64,000 nucleotides of DNA from Flavobacterium fluviale (GCF_003312915.1 NZ_CP030261.1:1674001-1738000); one strand, 5' to 3'. Shown: positions 34,081 to 44,892, numbered from the stretch's first letter. Notes: generated by a model not told the origin, from the sequence alone. Made by a program: numbers and translations.

Positions 34081-36960
34081 ATGTCTGAAGAGAGAGTAAT
34101 AAGAATAAATAAGGTTTTAAGGGAATTAAATATTTCGTTAGAAAGAGCTGTAGATTATCTAAAAGATAAGGGAATTGCTATTGATGCAAATCCTAATGCA
34201 AAAATTTCTGACAGTGAATTTAATATCCTTCAAAGTCAATTTGCGGGCGATAAGGGGAATAAGGAGGCTTCTAAAGAGGTTGGAGAAGAGAAAAGAAAAG
34301 AAAAAGAAGCTTTACGTGTAGAGCGCGAAAAAGAAATTGAAGACAAACGCAGACAAGAAGAGGAGCGTCAAAAACAACAGGAAATAATTAAAGCGAGAGC
34401 TGTCGTTACAGGGCCTGTACAAGTTGGTAAAATCGACTTGAATCCAAAAAAACCTGCAATTACTCCTTCTGAAGAAACAGTAAAGGCTGAAGAGCCAAAA
34501 CCTGTTGTTGCGCCTGAGCAAACAGAAAAACCTGTTCAGAGTGAAACTGTGAAATCTGAACCAGTTGTATCGCAGCCGGTTTTGGAAACAAAAAAAGCAG
34601 AACAACCTATTATTACTGAGAAAAAAGAAGTTAAAGCAGAGTCTTCTAAAGCTGCACAGGAGCCAATCGTGTCTACTGATCCAGCAACTTCAGAAGAAAC
34701 AATTACTACTCAATATCAAAAACTTTCAGGAACAACTCTTACAGGTCAGACAATTGATTTATCTCAATTTAATAAACCTAAGAAAAAGAAAGAAGATCCT
34801 AAAGCGGCTCAAAATAAGCCTGGAACTCCTGGAGTTGGTGGTAATAACGCGAATAAAAATAAGCGTAAAAGAATTGCGCCTAAACCGGGTACTCCTGGAG
34901 CGCCAAAACCTGCAACAGGCAATAATACGCCAGGAACACCAAATCCAAACAAAATTACTCCAAACAATAATGGTGGAGGGTTTAATGCAAACAGAAGTTC
35001 TAGACCTGGTTTTGTAAAAGGAAACCGTCCAGCGATTGTAGCTAAAGTTGAGCCGACAGAAGAAGAAGTAAAAAACCAAATTAGAGAAACTCTTGAAAAA
35101 CTTCAAGGTAAAGGAGGAAAATCTAAAGCGGCTAAATATAGAAGAGATAAAAGAGAAACACACCGTCAGAAATCTGATGATGAGCAAAGAGCACTTGACG
35201 AAGGAAGTAAAACTATTAAAGTTACGGAATTCGTTACTGTAGGTGAAATTGCAATCATGATGGATGTGCCGATTACTAAAGTAATTGGAACTTGTATGTC
35301 TCTTGGTATCATGGTAACCATGAATCAGCGTCTTGATGCTGAGACTTTAACTATCGTTGCAGATGAGTTTGGTTATGATGTAGAATTTATTACAGTGGAT
35401 ATCGAAGAAGCGATTGAAGTTGTAGAAGATAGAGAAGAAGATTTAGTAACAAGAGCGCCAATTGTTACTGTAATGGGTCACGTTGACCACGGTAAAACAT
35501 CTTTACTGGATTATATTCGTAAAGAAAATGTTATCGCTGGTGAATCTGGAGGTATTACGCAGCACATTGGAGCATATGGAGTTACTTTAGATAATGGTCA
35601 AAAAATAGCTTTCCTAGATACTCCTGGTCACGAGGCGTTTACCGCGATGCGTGCACGTGGAGCTCAAGTTACAGATATTGCTATTATTGTAATTGCTGCG
35701 GATGATGATATCATGCCGCAAACTAAAGAGGCGATCAGCCACGCTCAAGCGGCTAATGTGCCAATTATTTTTGCAATCAATAAGGTAGATAAACCAAATG
35801 CTAATCCTGATAAAATTAAAGAAAGATTAGCAGGTATGAATTTACTTGTTGAAGACTGGGGAGGAAAAATCCAATCTCATGATATTTCTGCAAAAACAGG
35901 ATTAGGAGTAAAAGAATTACTTGAAAAAGTTTTATTAGAAGCTGAAATCTTGGATTTAAAATCAAATCCAAATAAAGCTGCTCAGGGAACTGTAGTAGAA
36001 GCTTTCTTAGATAAAGGAAAAGGATATGTATCAACAATTTTAGTTCAGCACGGAACTTTAAAAATTGGAGATTACATGTTAGCTGGAAAACATCATGGTA
36101 AAGTTAAAGCGATGCATGATGAAAGAGGGCATACTGTTTTACAAGCAGGACCTTCGACGCCGGTATCTGTTTTAGGTTTAGATGGAGCTGCAACGGCGGG
36201 TGATAAGTTCAATGTATTTGAAGATGAAAAAGAAGCAAAACAAATTGCATCTAAACGTTCTCAATTAATGCGTGAACAATCTGTACGTACACAAAGACAT
36301 ATTACACTTGATGAAATTGGTCGTCGTATTGCACTTGGTCAGTTTAAAGAATTAAATGTTATCCTTAAAGGAGACGTTGATGGATCTGTTGAAGCATTAT
36401 CAGATTCGTTCTCTAAACTTTCTACTGAAGAAGTTCAAATTAATATTATTCATAAAGGTGTTGGTGCAATTACAGAAACTGACGTTAACTTAGCGTCTGC
36501 ATCTGATGCAATCATTATCGGATTTAACGTTCGTCCTGCTGGAAATGCTAGACAGCTTGCTGATAAAGAAGAAATCGATATCCGTTACTATTCTATTATT
36601 TACGCTGCTATCGATGACTTAAAAGATGCAATGGAAGGAATGCTAGCTCCTGAAATGAAAGAAGAAATTTTAGGAACTGCAGAAATTCGTGAGATTTTCA
36701 AAATTTCTAAAGTGGGTTCAATTGCAGGTTGTATGGTAACTGATGGTAAAATCTTAAGAACGTCTAAAATTAGAGTTATTAGAGAAGGGGTTGTAGTTCA
36801 CACAGGTGATTTAGTAGCTTTAAAACGATTCAAAGATGATGTTAAAGAGGTATCTAAAGGTTATGACTGTGGTATTCAAATAAAAGGATTTAATGACATT
36901 GAAATTAGTGATGTTATTGAAGCTTACCACGAAGTAGCAATTAAAAAGAAATTGAAATAA
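34081..36960 (+). CDS. infB: Translation initiation factor IF-2
   Basis: IF-2 is the GTPase that brings initiator tRNA to the 30S subunit. The 959-residue protein starts with a short IF2_N helix domain, then a long Lys/Glu/Gln/Pro/Asn-rich unstructured region to about residue 350, a second IF2_N-like domain ([23 protein letters not shown]) and the G domain: G1 GHVDHGKTS from residue 466, [13 protein letters not shown] and a SAK motif. Domains II to IV follow and end KKKLK. Third gene of the operon, ending at a strong terminator. Confidence 0.98.
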   Translation: MSEERVIRINKVLRELNISLERAVDYLKDKGIAIDANPNAKISDSEFNILQSQFAGDKGNKEASKEVGEEKRKEKEALRVEREKEIEDKRRQEEERQKQQEIIKARAVVTGPVQVGKIDLNPKKPAITPSEETVKAEEPKPVVAPEQTEKPVQSETVKSEPVVSQPVLETKKAEQPIITEKKEVKAESSKAAQEPIVSTDPATSEETITTQYQKLSGTTLTGQTIDLSQFNKPKKKKEDPKAAQNKPGTPGVGGNNANKNKRKRIAPKPGTPGAPKPATGNNTPGTPNPNKITPNNNGGGFNANRSSRPGFVKGNRPAIVAKVEPTEEEVKNQIRETLEKLQGKGGKSKAAKYRRDKRETHRQKSDDEQRALDEGSKTIKVTEFVTVGEIAIMMDVPITKVIGTCMSLGIMVTMNQRLDAETLTIVADEFGYDVEFITVDIEEAIEVVEDREEDLVTRAPIVTVMGHVDHGKTSLLDYIRKENVIAGESGGITQHIGAYGVTLDNGQKIAFLDTPGHEAFTAMRARGAQVTDIAIIVIAADDDIMPQTKEAISHAQAANVPIIFAINKVDKPNANPDKIKERLAGMNLLVEDWGGKIQSHDISAKTGLGVKELLEKVLLEAEILDLKSNPNKAAQGTVVEAFLDKGKGYVSTILVQHGTLKIGDYMLAGKHHGKVKAMHDERGHTVLQAGPSTPVSVLGLDGAATAGDKFNVFEDEKEAKQIASKRSQLMREQSVRTQRHITLDEIGRRIALGQFKELNVILKGDVDGSVEALSDSFSKLSTEEVQINIIHKGVGAITETDVNLASASDAIIIGFNVRPAGNARQLADKEEIDIRYYSIIYAAIDDLKDAMEGMLAPEMKEEILGTAEIREIFKISKVGSIAGCMVTDGKILRTSKIRVIREGVVVHTGDLVALKRFKDDVKEVSKGYDCGIQIKGFNDIEISDVIEAYHEVAIKKKLK

Positions 36961-36980
36961 TATTCAGTTGATAAATAATA

Positions 36981-37013
36981 AAAAAGTCCCAATGTAAATT
37001 GGGACTTTTTTTT
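36981..37013 (+). terminator. Terminator after infB
   Basis: AAAAAGTCCCAAT (36981-36993) pairs perfectly with its complement (36998-37010) around GTAA and runs into TTTTTTTT. Confidence 0.93.
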
Positions 37014-37069
37014 GGACTTTTAAAAGTGAATTTTAGTGTTTCTAAATAATTAGTTTAGAATTTTAATGT

Positions 37070-37077
37070 TATTTTTG
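37070..37077 (+). promoter_or_regulatory. Promoter -7 element for the DUF4920 gene
   Basis: TATTTTTG fits TAnnTTTG, 22 bp before the start codon; no good -33 box was found. Confidence 0.45.
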
Positions 37078-37099
37078 ATCAAACTAAAATGTAATAAAT

Positions 37100-37609
37100 A
37101 TGAAATTAGGAATATATACAGCTGTTTTGTTTTTGAGTTTTTCGTCTTTTTGCTTTTCACAAGAAGATGTTGAGAAGCCTGCACCTCCTGCCGGAAATGC
37201 ATTAGTAGGTGATTTTTATGGTGCGGATATTTCTACCGCAACCATTAATAATGCAATTTCAGTTGATAAATTGGAAGATAAATTAAAAGAGAGCAGTAAA
37301 ATAGAAAATATTGCTGTTAAAGGAGAAGTAACGGGTGTTTGTCCAAAAAAAGGATGCTGGGTTAGTGTAAAAACAGATGGTGGTTCTTCTTTTTTTGTAA
37401 AAATGAAAGATTATGCTTTTTTTGTGCCAACTGCAGCTAAAGGCAAGAATGTTGTTTTAGAGGGCAGTGTTGAACGAAAAGTAACTTCTGTTGAGGAATT
37501 AAAGCACTACGCAAAAGATGCTAAGAAATCAAAGGCGGAAATAGATGCAATCACAATGCCTAAAGAAGAAATAAGATTTATGGCAAGCGGAATTAAAGTT
37601 GTAAATTAA
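37100..37609 (+). CDS. Exported DUF4920 protein
   Basis: A 169-residue protein with a signal peptide (MKLGIYTAVLFLSFSSFCFSQ). The mature part has the DUF4920 signature VTGVCPKKGCWVSVKT followed by FFVKMKDYAFFVP and GKNVVLEGSVERK, a small beta-barrel-like pattern; the CPKKGC pair could bind metal or form a disulfide. Function is unknown. It stands alone between two terminators. Confidence 0.82.
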   Translation: MKLGIYTAVLFLSFSSFCFSQEDVEKPAPPAGNALVGDFYGADISTATINNAISVDKLEDKLKESSKIENIAVKGEVTGVCPKKGCWVSVKTDGGSSFFVKMKDYAFFVPTAAKGKNVVLEGSVERKVTSVEELKHYAKDAKKSKAEIDAITMPKEEIRFMASGIKVVN

Positions 37610-37683
37610 TAGTATGAAGCTTTTTGAAAATCTACATTTTTCTAATAAATAGTAGCTTTCATAGTTTGATGAATACTTAAGGT

Positions 37684-37708
37684 CCTAATGAAAATTAGGG
37701 CTTTTTTT
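37684..37708 (+). terminator. Terminator after the DUF4920 gene
   Basis: CCTAAT, GAAA loop, ATTAGG, then GCTTTTTTTG on the plus strand. Confidence 0.72.
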
Positions 37709-37850
37709 GTATAATTAGTTTTGAAGTCGATATTTTGCCTGTTGTTGAGCTTGCGATTAATTGAATGTTTGCGGTATTTATTTGCTTTCAGGGATTAAAT
37801 TAGTCTTTAATTAAGTTTGTATATGTGTTTAAATAACTTATGAGTATAAA

Positions 37851-37877
37851 AAAAGCGAGGTGTTTTTCCTCGCTTTT
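37851..37877. terminator. Bidirectional terminator after the SPOR gene
   Basis: AAAAGCGAGG (37851-37860) and CCTCGCTTTT (37868-37877) form a 10-bp stem with a 7-nt loop, flanked by A on the left and T on the right. Confidence 0.88.
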
Positions 37878-37895
37878 GTTTTTTTGAATTGTCTA

Positions 37896-38285
37896 TTATT
37901 TCCCAGGTTTGAGTAAGAAAACGCTTTTATATCTTTTTTTGATTTCTGCTAGATTTCTTTCTGCTTCAATTCGGGTCTTAAAATTCCCTACAATTACCTT
38001 GTAATTTGGAGTGCTGAATATTATTGTTCCGTCAATGCTTGAATTTTCCCTTTTGAAATCTGACAGTGTTTTTTTTGCTTCATCGCTTTTACCACTAAAG
38101 ATTTGGATTCTATAAGTATCGTTTGTATTTATTGACGTGTTAATTTTACGTTTCTCGTTTAACAATTGCTCAAATTTAGTATCTTGATTCAATGTTAAAT
38201 TTTGGTCTTGCGCGTTAATATTGTGTGCGAAAGCAATCGATGTAATTGTTAATAAAAGGTTTTTTGAAGGACTTAAAATTCTCAT
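37896..38285 (-). CDS. Exported SPOR domain protein
   Basis: A 129-residue protein with a signal peptide (MRILSPSKNLLLTITSIAFAHNINAQ) and a C-terminal SPOR domain: YRIQIFSGKSDEAKKTLSDF, NYKVIVGNFKTRIEAERNLAEIKKRY. SPOR domains bind denuded glycan strands of peptidoglycan, often at division sites. The frame extends 7 codons upstream to 38306, but the start at 38285 gives a normal signal peptide. A TATTTTTG box on the minus strand (38311-38304) with TTTT 19 bp upstream is a plausible promoter. Confidence 0.9.
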   Translation of the reverse strand: MRILSPSKNLLLTITSIAFAHNINAQDQNLTLNQDTKFEQLLNEKRKINTSINTNDTYRIQIFSGKSDEAKKTLSDFKRENSSIDGTIIFSTPNYKVIVGNFKTRIEAERNLAEIKKRYKSVFLLKPGK

Positions 38286-38303
38286 AATGTGATGGTTTTT
38301 ATG

Positions 38304-38311
38304 CAAAAATA
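38304..38311 (-). promoter_or_regulatory. Promoter -7 element for the SPOR gene
   Basis: The minus strand reads TATTTTTG, with a near-match TTTT 19 bp further upstream; about 19 bp before the chosen start codon. Confidence 0.5.
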
Positions 38312-38387
38312 CTATTTAAAGTTTGAGTGTAAAATTTTAATATTATTTAGAATTGATATAAATTGATATTTAAGGGTATTTTAAGGT

Positions 38388-38417
38388 TTTGAGAATAGTT
38401 CATAAGTCGTATTTTTG
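38388..38417 (+). promoter_or_regulatory. Promoter of the act-cox respiratory operon
   Basis: TTTG (38388-38391), 18 bp, TATTTTTG (38410-38417): a near-perfect Bacteroidota promoter giving a leader of about 84 nt before actA. Confidence 0.78.
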
Positions 38418-38505
38418 TGCAAGTTTTAAAAGAGGGTGTGTGTTTTTACTGAAATTAATACAGAAAAAATCATACCAAAAATTAGTAGACAATTATTTAT
38501 ACTAT

Positions 38506-39837
38506 ATGAAAAAGGTGGGTAACCATAATTCGATCTCAAGAAAATTACTGTTTGGCTTATCGCTGACGTTAATTTTCTCCCTAACTTCATTTGCTCAAGA
38601 TGCTGCTGCTCCTGCGGCGCCTGAAGCTGCGGCTGCTGCTCCGGCTGCAGATGGCGGTGATCCAGTAAAAGGGAAGGAACTTTTTAATGCAAATTGCGCT
38701 GCATGTCACAAATTAGATGCTAAATCAACAGGGCCGGCTTTAAGGGGCGTTGCTGCTAAGCACGATAAAGCTTGGCTTTATAAGTGGGTGCATAACAGTT
38801 CTGACATGATTAAGTCAGGTGATCCTGTTGCTGTTAAACTTTTTGAGGAAAATAACAAGGCTGTTATGACTTCTTTTCCTCAATTATCAGAAGGAGATAT
38901 TGATAATATTATAGCATATACTTCTGAAGAAAAACCTGCTGCTCCTGCTGGTACTGTTGCATTGCCAACTGGTGGTGCTCAAGCTGAAGGAAGCGGAATT
39001 TCAAATAACATTATATTAGGAGCTCTTGCTCTAGTAATGGCTATTTTGGTTGTAATGTTGTTCATGGTGAACAAGGTTTTAACTAAAGTTGCAAATAAAA
39101 ATGGTATTGAGGTTGCTCCAAGAGAAGCTAGAACTCCAATTTGGAAAGCTTTTGTTAAAAACCAATTTTTAGTTTTGGTAACTTCTATATTTTTGCTTTT
39201 GGCAAGTGGTTATTTCGTTTACGGATACTTAATGCAGGTAGGTGTAGATCAGAATTATGAGCCAATTCAGCCAATTCACTATTCGCACAAAATTCACGCT
39301 GGTGATAACGAAATCAATTGTAAATATTGCCACTCTGCTGCTCGTGTAAGTAAAACAGCTGGTATTCCTTCGTTAAATGTTTGTATGAACTGTCATAAAA
39401 ATATTTCTGAGGTTGCTGAAACGACTGCTACTCCTGAGTACAGTAAAGCTTTCTACGATGCGCAGATTCAAAAATTATATGATGCTGTTGGATGGGATAA
39501 GGCTAAACAGGCTTATACTGGAAAAACGCAGCCTGTAAAATGGGTTCGTATTCATAATCTTCCTGATTTTGTTTATTTCAATCACTCACAACACGTCTCT
39601 GTTGCTGGAATTGAATGTCAAACTTGTCACGGACCAGTTCAAGAATTTGAAATCATGAAGCAGTACTCTAAATTAACAATGGGATGGTGTGTGGATTGCC
39701 ACAGAAAAACTGATGTTAAGATGGAAGGTAACGCTTACTATGATAAAATTCATGCTGAACTTTCTAAAAAATACGGTGTAGAGAAACTAACTGCAGCGCA
39801 AATGGGAGGTTTAGAATGCGGTAAATGCCACTATTAA
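38506..39837 (+). CDS. actA: Alternative complex III subunit ActA, multiheme cytochrome c
   Basis: ActA is the multiheme c-type cytochrome of alternative complex III, which oxidises menaquinol in place of a bc1 complex. The chosen start gives 443 residues; the longer frame from 38389 adds 39 unlikely residues across the promoter region. After a signal peptide and an Ala/Pro-rich linker come six CxxCH heme sites, at C64, C272, C293, C371, C395 and C438. The first is in a separate class I-type cytochrome domain; two membrane helices follow (about residues 165-190 and 220-245), and the other five hemes are in the C-terminal part. First gene of the operon. Confidence 0.95.
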   Translation: MKKVGNHNSISRKLLFGLSLTLIFSLTSFAQDAAAPAAPEAAAAAPAADGGDPVKGKELFNANCAACHKLDAKSTGPALRGVAAKHDKAWLYKWVHNSSDMIKSGDPVAVKLFEENNKAVMTSFPQLSEGDIDNIIAYTSEEKPAAPAGTVALPTGGAQAEGSGISNNIILGALALVMAILVVMLFMVNKVLTKVANKNGIEVAPREARTPIWKAFVKNQFLVLVTSIFLLLASGYFVYGYLMQVGVDQNYEPIQPIHYSHKIHAGDNEINCKYCHSAARVSKTAGIPSLNVCMNCHKNISEVAETTATPEYSKAFYDAQIQKLYDAVGWDKAKQAYTGKTQPVKWVRIHNLPDFVYFNHSQHVSVAGIECQTCHGPVQEFEIMKQYSKLTMGWCVDCHRKTDVKMEGNAYYDKIHAELSKKYGVEKLTAAQMGGLECGKCHY

Positions 39838-39869
39838 TCGATTTATTAAGATTTTAATATATATATACA

Positions 39870-42800
39870 ATGTCATCAAACAAAAAATACTGGAAAAGTG
39901 TTGAAGAGCTAGAAAATAGCTCTATTGTTGAGGCGCTTAGAAATAACGAATTTGTTGAAGAAATTCCTACTGATGAGTTTTTGGGTAACGCTGAGGCTTT
40001 ATCTACATCAGGGACTTCACGTCGTGACTTTTTAAAGTACGTAGGGTTTAGTACTGCAGCTGTTACATTAGCTGCCTGCGAAGGTCCTGTTCACAAGTCT
40101 ATCCCTTATGTATTACAACCAGAGCAAATCATTCCTGGTGTTGCAGATTATTATGCAACTACAGTATTTGATGGTTTTGATTTTGCTAATCTATTGGTTA
40201 AAACTCGTGAGGGTCGTCCAATTAAAATTGAAAACAATACAATTGCAGGAGCTAAATTTGCTGCGAATGCTAGAATTCATGCATCTATTTTAGGCTTGTA
40301 TGACAGCACTCGTTTGAAAGAGCCAAAAGTAGAAGGTAAAGATTCTAATTGGTCTGCTGCTGATTTAAGAATTAAATCAAGTTTAGCTGATGCAAAAGCT
40401 AAAGGTGGTCAAGTTGTATTGTTAACAAATACTTTGGCTAGTCCATCTACAGAAAAATTAATCGCTGAGTTTATTGCTAAAAATCCAAATGCTAAGCATG
40501 TGGTATATGATGCAGTTTCTTCATCTGAAGCTTTAGATGCTTTTGAATCTGCTTTTGGTGAAAGAGCTTTAGTTGATTATGATTTTTCAAAATCTTCTTT
40601 AATCGTTTCTGTTGGAGCTGATTTCCTTGGAGATTGGCAAGGTGGTGGATATGATTCTGGATATGCTAAAGGACGTATTCCTCAAAACGGAAAAATGTCT
40701 CGTCACTTCCAGTTCGAATCAAATATGACATTATCTGGAGCTGCTGCTGATAAGCGTGTTCCAATGACTATAGCTGCTCAAAAGCAAGCTCTAGTTCAAA
40801 TTTATAATATTATTGCAGGTGCTTCTGTTCCTGTAGCTTTAGATGAAAAAGTTAAAGCTGAAGTAGTAAAAGCTGCTCAGCAACTTAAAGCTGCTGGTTC
40901 AAAAGGAGTTTTAGTATCTGGAATTGAAGATAAAAATGCTCAATTATTAGTTTTAGCTATCAATCAAGTGTTGGCTAGTGAGGCTTTTACTACTGCAGGG
41001 ACGAGACAAATTAGAAAAGGATCTAATGCTGTTGTTTCTCAGTTAATTAAAGATTTGAATGCAGGAAGTGTTCATACTTTAATTATGAGTGGAGTAAATC
41101 CTGTTTACACATTAGCTGATTCTGCTGCTTTTGTTTCTGGATTGAAAAAAGTTAAAACATCTGTTTCTTTTTCATTAAAAGAAGATGAAACTGCATCGAT
41201 TGTTACTGTTGCTGCTCCAGCTCCTCATTATTTAGAGTCTTGGGGTGATGTTGAATTAACAAAAGGAACTTATAGTTTAACACAGCCAACTATTCGTCCT
41301 ATCTTTAATACAAAACAATTTCAAGATGTTTTATTATCATTGAATGGTACTGCTGGTACTTTTTATGATTATTTAAAAGCTAATTCTGCTGTATTTACTG
41401 CAGGATCTTCTTGGAGTAAAGTATTACATGATGGAGTTTATGTGGTTGGTTCTACTGCTTTAGCAGGTGGTTCTATAGATGCTGCAACTGCTGCAAATGC
41501 TGTTTCTAGATCTAAATCAGCTGGAGAATACGAGTTAGTTTTATATACAAAAACTGGTCTAGGAGATGGACAACATGCAAACAATCCTTGGTTGCAAGAG
41601 TTTCCAGATCCAATCACGAGAGTATCTTGGGATAATTATATTACAGTTTCAAATGCTGATGCTAAGAAGATCGGTTTATCTAATGAAATCGTTGCGAATG
41701 GTGGTTTAAATGGTAGTTATGCTACTATTACTACTGCAGACGGAGTGAAGTTGGATAACGTTCCGGTTATCGTTCAGCCAGGTCAAGCAGTTGGAACTAT
41801 TGGTTTAGCTTTAGGTTATGGGCGTAAAGCTTCTCTAAAAGAAGAAATGCAGGTAGGTTTAAATGCTTACGCTTTATATAAAGGATTTAATGGTGTTCAA
41901 TCTGTTTCTATCGCTAAAGCTGGAGGAGAACATGAGTTTGCTTGTGTTCAAGGTCAGAAAACATTGATGGGTAGAGGAGATATCATTAAAGAAACTACTT
42001 TAGAAGTATTTAATAGTAAAGATGCGGAACATTGGAATGAAAAACCAATGGTATCTTTAGATCACCAAGAAGTTGAAGCTACAACTGTAGATTTATGGGA
42101 ATCATTTGATCGTTCAACTGGTCACCACTTCAATCTTTCAATCGACTTAAATGCTTGTACAGGATGTGGAGCATGTGTTATTGCTTGTCACGCTGAGAAC
42201 AACGTTCCGGTTGTGGGTAAAGCTGAAGTTAGAAGAAGCCGTGATATGCACTGGTTGCGTATCGATAGATATTATTCTTCTGAAAGTACTTTTGAAGGTG
42301 ATAATGAAAGAAAAGAAGGAATCGCTGGTCTATCTAGTTCATTATCTACATTTAATGAAATGGAAAAACCTGGAGATAACCCTCAGGTAGCATTCCAGCC
42401 AGTAATGTGTCAGCACTGTAATCACGCACCTTGTGAGACAGTTTGTCCAGTTGCTGCTACATCTCATGGTCGTCAAGGTCAAAACCATATGGCTTACAAC
42501 AGATGTGTTGGTACTCGTTATTGTGCAAACAACTGTCCTTATAAAGTACGTCGTTTCAACTGGTTCTTATATAACAAGAACAGTGAATTCGATTATCATA
42601 TGAATGACGATTTAGGTCGTATGGTGTTAAATCCAGATGTAAACGTTCGTTCTCGTGGTGTTATGGAAAAATGTTCTTTCTGTATCCAAAGTACTCAAGC
42701 TGTAATTCTTCAAGCAAAACGTGAAGGTAGAGTAGTAGCAAAAGATGAGTTTAACAATGCTGTTGCTTGTTCTGCTGCTTGTTCTTCTGGAGCTATGATC

Positions 42801-42929
42801 TTTGGAGACGTAAATGATAAAGAAAGTGAAGTTGCTAAACTTGCTGAAAGCGAAAGAGCATATCACTTATTAGAGCATGTGGGGACAAAACCAAATGTTT
42901 TCTATCATGTTAAAGTTAGAAATACTTAG
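39870..42929 (+). CDS. actB: Alternative complex III subunit ActB, molybdopterin-like / Fe-S protein
   Basis: A 1019-residue fusion of a molybdopterin-oxidoreductase-like domain (thought to have lost its cofactor in this complex) and a C-terminal ferredoxin-like domain. The N-terminus has a Tat motif R51-R52 (TSRRDFLKYVG) and a lipobox at C70 (LAA-C), so it is exported folded and lipid-anchored. Four cysteine groups for Fe-S clusters begin with C763-TG-C-GA-C-VIA-C and continue with CQHCNHAPCETVCP, RCVGTRYCANNCP and KCSFC with a distant CSAAC. These clusters pass electrons from quinol to the ActA/ActE hemes. It lies 32 bp after actA. Confidence 0.95.
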   Translation: MSSNKKYWKSVEELENSSIVEALRNNEFVEEIPTDEFLGNAEALSTSGTSRRDFLKYVGFSTAAVTLAACEGPVHKSIPYVLQPEQIIPGVADYYATTVFDGFDFANLLVKTREGRPIKIENNTIAGAKFAANARIHASILGLYDSTRLKEPKVEGKDSNWSAADLRIKSSLADAKAKGGQVVLLTNTLASPSTEKLIAEFIAKNPNAKHVVYDAVSSSEALDAFESAFGERALVDYDFSKSSLIVSVGADFLGDWQGGGYDSGYAKGRIPQNGKMSRHFQFESNMTLSGAAADKRVPMTIAAQKQALVQIYNIIAGASVPVALDEKVKAEVVKAAQQLKAAGSKGVLVSGIEDKNAQLLVLAINQVLASEAFTTAGTRQIRKGSNAVVSQLIKDLNAGSVHTLIMSGVNPVYTLADSAAFVSGLKKVKTSVSFSLKEDETASIVTVAAPAPHYLESWGDVELTKGTYSLTQPTIRPIFNTKQFQDVLLSLNGTAGTFYDYLKANSAVFTAGSSWSKVLHDGVYVVGSTALAGGSIDAATAANAVSRSKSAGEYELVLYTKTGLGDGQHANNPWLQEFPDPITRVSWDNYITVSNADAKKIGLSNEIVANGGLNGSYATITTADGVKLDNVPVIVQPGQAVGTIGLALGYGRKASLKEEMQVGLNAYALYKGFNGVQSVSIAKAGGEHEFACVQGQKTLMGRGDIIKETTLEVFNSKDAEHWNEKPMVSLDHQEVEATTVDLWESFDRSTGHHFNLSIDLNACTGCGACVIACHAENNVPVVGKAEVRRSRDMHWLRIDRYYSSESTFEGDNERKEGIAGLSSSLSTFNEMEKPGDNPQVAFQPVMCQHCNHAPCETVCPVAATSHGRQGQNHMAYNRCVGTRYCANNCPYKVRRFNWFLYNKNSEFDYHMNDDLGRMVLNPDVNVRSRGVMEKCSFCIQSTQAVILQAKREGRVVAKDEFNNAVACSAACSSGAMIFGDVNDKESEVAKLAESERAYHLLEHVGTKPNVFYHVKVRNT

Positions 42930-42963
42930 AAAAATTATTAATTAAGAAACAATATAAAGGATT

Positions 42964-44367
42964 ATGTCGTCTCATTACGAAGCACCCATTAGAAAACCTT
43001 TAGTTATAGGTGATAAATCATATCACGATGTAACTGTAGATGTGGCAGCGCCTGTAGAAGGACCTGCAAATAAACAATGGTGGATTGTATTTACAATCGC
43101 ATTAGTAGCCTTCCTTTGGGGGTTAGGTTGTATAATTTACACCGTATCTACCGGTATCGGAACATGGGGATTAAATAAAACAGTTGGTTGGGCTTGGGAT
43201 ATCACAAACTTCGTTTGGTGGGTAGGTATTGGTCACGCCGGAACATTAATTTCTGCGGTATTATTACTTTTCCGTCAACGTTGGAGAATGGCTATTAACC
43301 GTTCTGCAGAAGCGATGACTATCTTCTCAGTAGTCCAAGCAGGTCTTTTTCCAATTATTCACATGGGGCGTCCATGGTTAGCATACTGGGTTTTACCAAT
43401 TCCAAATCAATTTGGATCTCTATGGGTAAACTTTAACTCACCATTACTTTGGGACGTATTTGCGATTTCAACTTATCTTTCAGTATCGTTAGTTTTCTGG
43501 TGGACTGGATTATTACCTGACTTTGCAATGCTTCGTGATAGAGCTATAACTCCATTTAACAAAAGAGTTTATTCTATCTTAAGTTTTGGATGGAGCGGTA
43601 GAGCAAAAGACTGGCAGCGTTTTGAAGAAGTATCTTTGGTATTAGCTGGTTTAGCTACTCCTCTTGTACTTTCTGTACACACGATTGTATCTATGGACTT
43701 TGCTACTTCTGTGATTCCTGGATGGCATACAACAATTTTCCCTCCTTACTTCGTTGCAGGAGCGGTATTCTCAGGATTCGCGATGGTAAATACCTTGTTG
43801 ATCGTTATGAGAAAGGTTTCTAATCTTGAAGCATACATTACACTACAACATATTGAATTAATGAACATCATTATCATGATCACAGGATCTATTGTTGGTG
43901 TGGCTTACATTACTGAGTTATTTGTAGCTTGGTATTCAGGTGTAGAGTATGAGCAGTATGCTTTCTTAAACAGAGCAACAGGACCTTACTGGTGGGCTTA
44001 CTGGTCGATGATGACTTGTAATGTATTCTCTCCTCAGTTCATGTGGTTTAAAAAATTAAGAACTAGTATCATGTTCTCATTCATTATTTCCATTGTAGTA
44101 AATATCGGAATGTGGTTCGAAAGATTCGTAATTATTGTTACTTCTTTACATAGAGATTACCTTCCATCTTCTTGGACAATGTTCTCACCAACATTTGTTG
44201 ATATTGGAATTTTCATTGGAACAATTGGTTTCTTCTTCGTATTGTTTTTATTGTACTCAAGAACTTTCCCTGTAATTGCTCAGGCAGAGGTTAAAACAAT
44301 TTTGAAAGGAACTGGAGATAATTACATTAGAGAAAGAGCAAATAGTAAAGATTCACATCATGAGTAA
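42964..44367 (+). CDS. actC: Alternative complex III subunit ActC (NrfD-like)
   Basis: A 467-residue membrane protein of the NrfD/PsrC family with about ten helices; it and ActF form the membrane core, and ActC is regarded as the main quinol-binding subunit. Seen here are VGIGHAGTLISAVLLLFRQRWRMAINRSAEAMTIF, which contains the conserved histidine, PIIHMGRPWLAYW and the SVHTIVSMDFATSVIPGWHTTIFPPYFVAGA segment. It overlaps actD by 8 bp. Confidence 0.95.
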   Translation: MSSHYEAPIRKPLVIGDKSYHDVTVDVAAPVEGPANKQWWIVFTIALVAFLWGLGCIIYTVSTGIGTWGLNKTVGWAWDITNFVWWVGIGHAGTLISAVLLLFRQRWRMAINRSAEAMTIFSVVQAGLFPIIHMGRPWLAYWVLPIPNQFGSLWVNFNSPLLWDVFAISTYLSVSLVFWWTGLLPDFAMLRDRAITPFNKRVYSILSFGWSGRAKDWQRFEEVSLVLAGLATPLVLSVHTIVSMDFATSVIPGWHTTIFPPYFVAGAVFSGFAMVNTLLIVMRKVSNLEAYITLQHIELMNIIIMITGSIVGVAYITELFVAWYSGVEYEQYAFLNRATGPYWWAYWSMMTCNVFSPQFMWFKKLRTSIMFSFIISIVVNIGMWFERFVIIVTSLHRDYLPSSWTMFSPTFVDIGIFIGTIGFFFVLFLLYSRTFPVIAQAEVKTILKGTGDNYIRERANSKDSHHE

Positions 44368-44884
44368 TAAAGTAATATACGCCATTTATAATGACGATGA
44401 CGTTTTGATGAGTGCAGTAAAGAAAACTAGAGCTGCACATCATCATATTGAAGAGGTTTTTACTCCATTCCCAGTTCACGGTTTGGATAAAGCCATGGGA
44501 TTAGCGCCAACTAGATTAGCAATATGTGCTTTCTTATATGGATGTGTTGGTATCTCTGTTGCTACAACAATGATGAGTTATATAATGATTCATGACTGGC
44601 CACAAGATATTGGTGGTAAGCCAAGTTTTAGTTTCATTCAAAATATGCCATCTTTTGTGCCAATTATGTTTGAGATGACTGTATTTTTTGCAGCCCACTT
44701 AATGGTAATCACTTTTTACATGAGAAGTAGATTATGGCCTTTTAAAGAAGCGGAGAATCCAGATGTTAGAACAACAGATGACCATTTCTTAATGGAAGTT
44801 GCTGTAAATAATAACGAAGCTGAATTGGTTTCTTTCTTTGAAGGAACTGGAGCTGTGGAAGTTAAAGTAATAGAAAAGAATTAA
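44360..44884 (+). CDS. actD: Alternative complex III subunit ActD (DUF3341)
   Basis: A 174-residue subunit with the DUF3341 pattern: VIYAIYNDDDVLMSAVKKTRAAHHHIEEVFTPFPVHGLDKAMG, then two membrane helices (about residues 55-80 and 100-122) and a soluble tail. It lies on the cytoplasmic side next to ActC and has no cofactor of its own. Start overlaps the end of actC. Confidence 0.93.
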   Translation: MSNKVIYAIYNDDDVLMSAVKKTRAAHHHIEEVFTPFPVHGLDKAMGLAPTRLAICAFLYGCVGISVATTMMSYIMIHDWPQDIGGKPSFSFIQNMPSFVPIMFEMTVFFAAHLMVITFYMRSRLWPFKEAENPDVRTTDDHFLMEVAVNNNEAELVSFFEGTGAVEVKVIEKN

Positions 44885-44892
44885 TTGTAGCT

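Noticed and set aside
34565..35017. 150-residue plus-strand frame rich in Leu, Lys and Gln inside infB
   Set aside because: It is the shifted reading of the low-complexity IF-2 linker; the infB frame has clear domains on both sides.
38389..38505. N-terminal extension of actA by 39 residues
   Set aside because: It spans the promoter and would place a Cys-containing hydrophilic peptide before the signal peptide.
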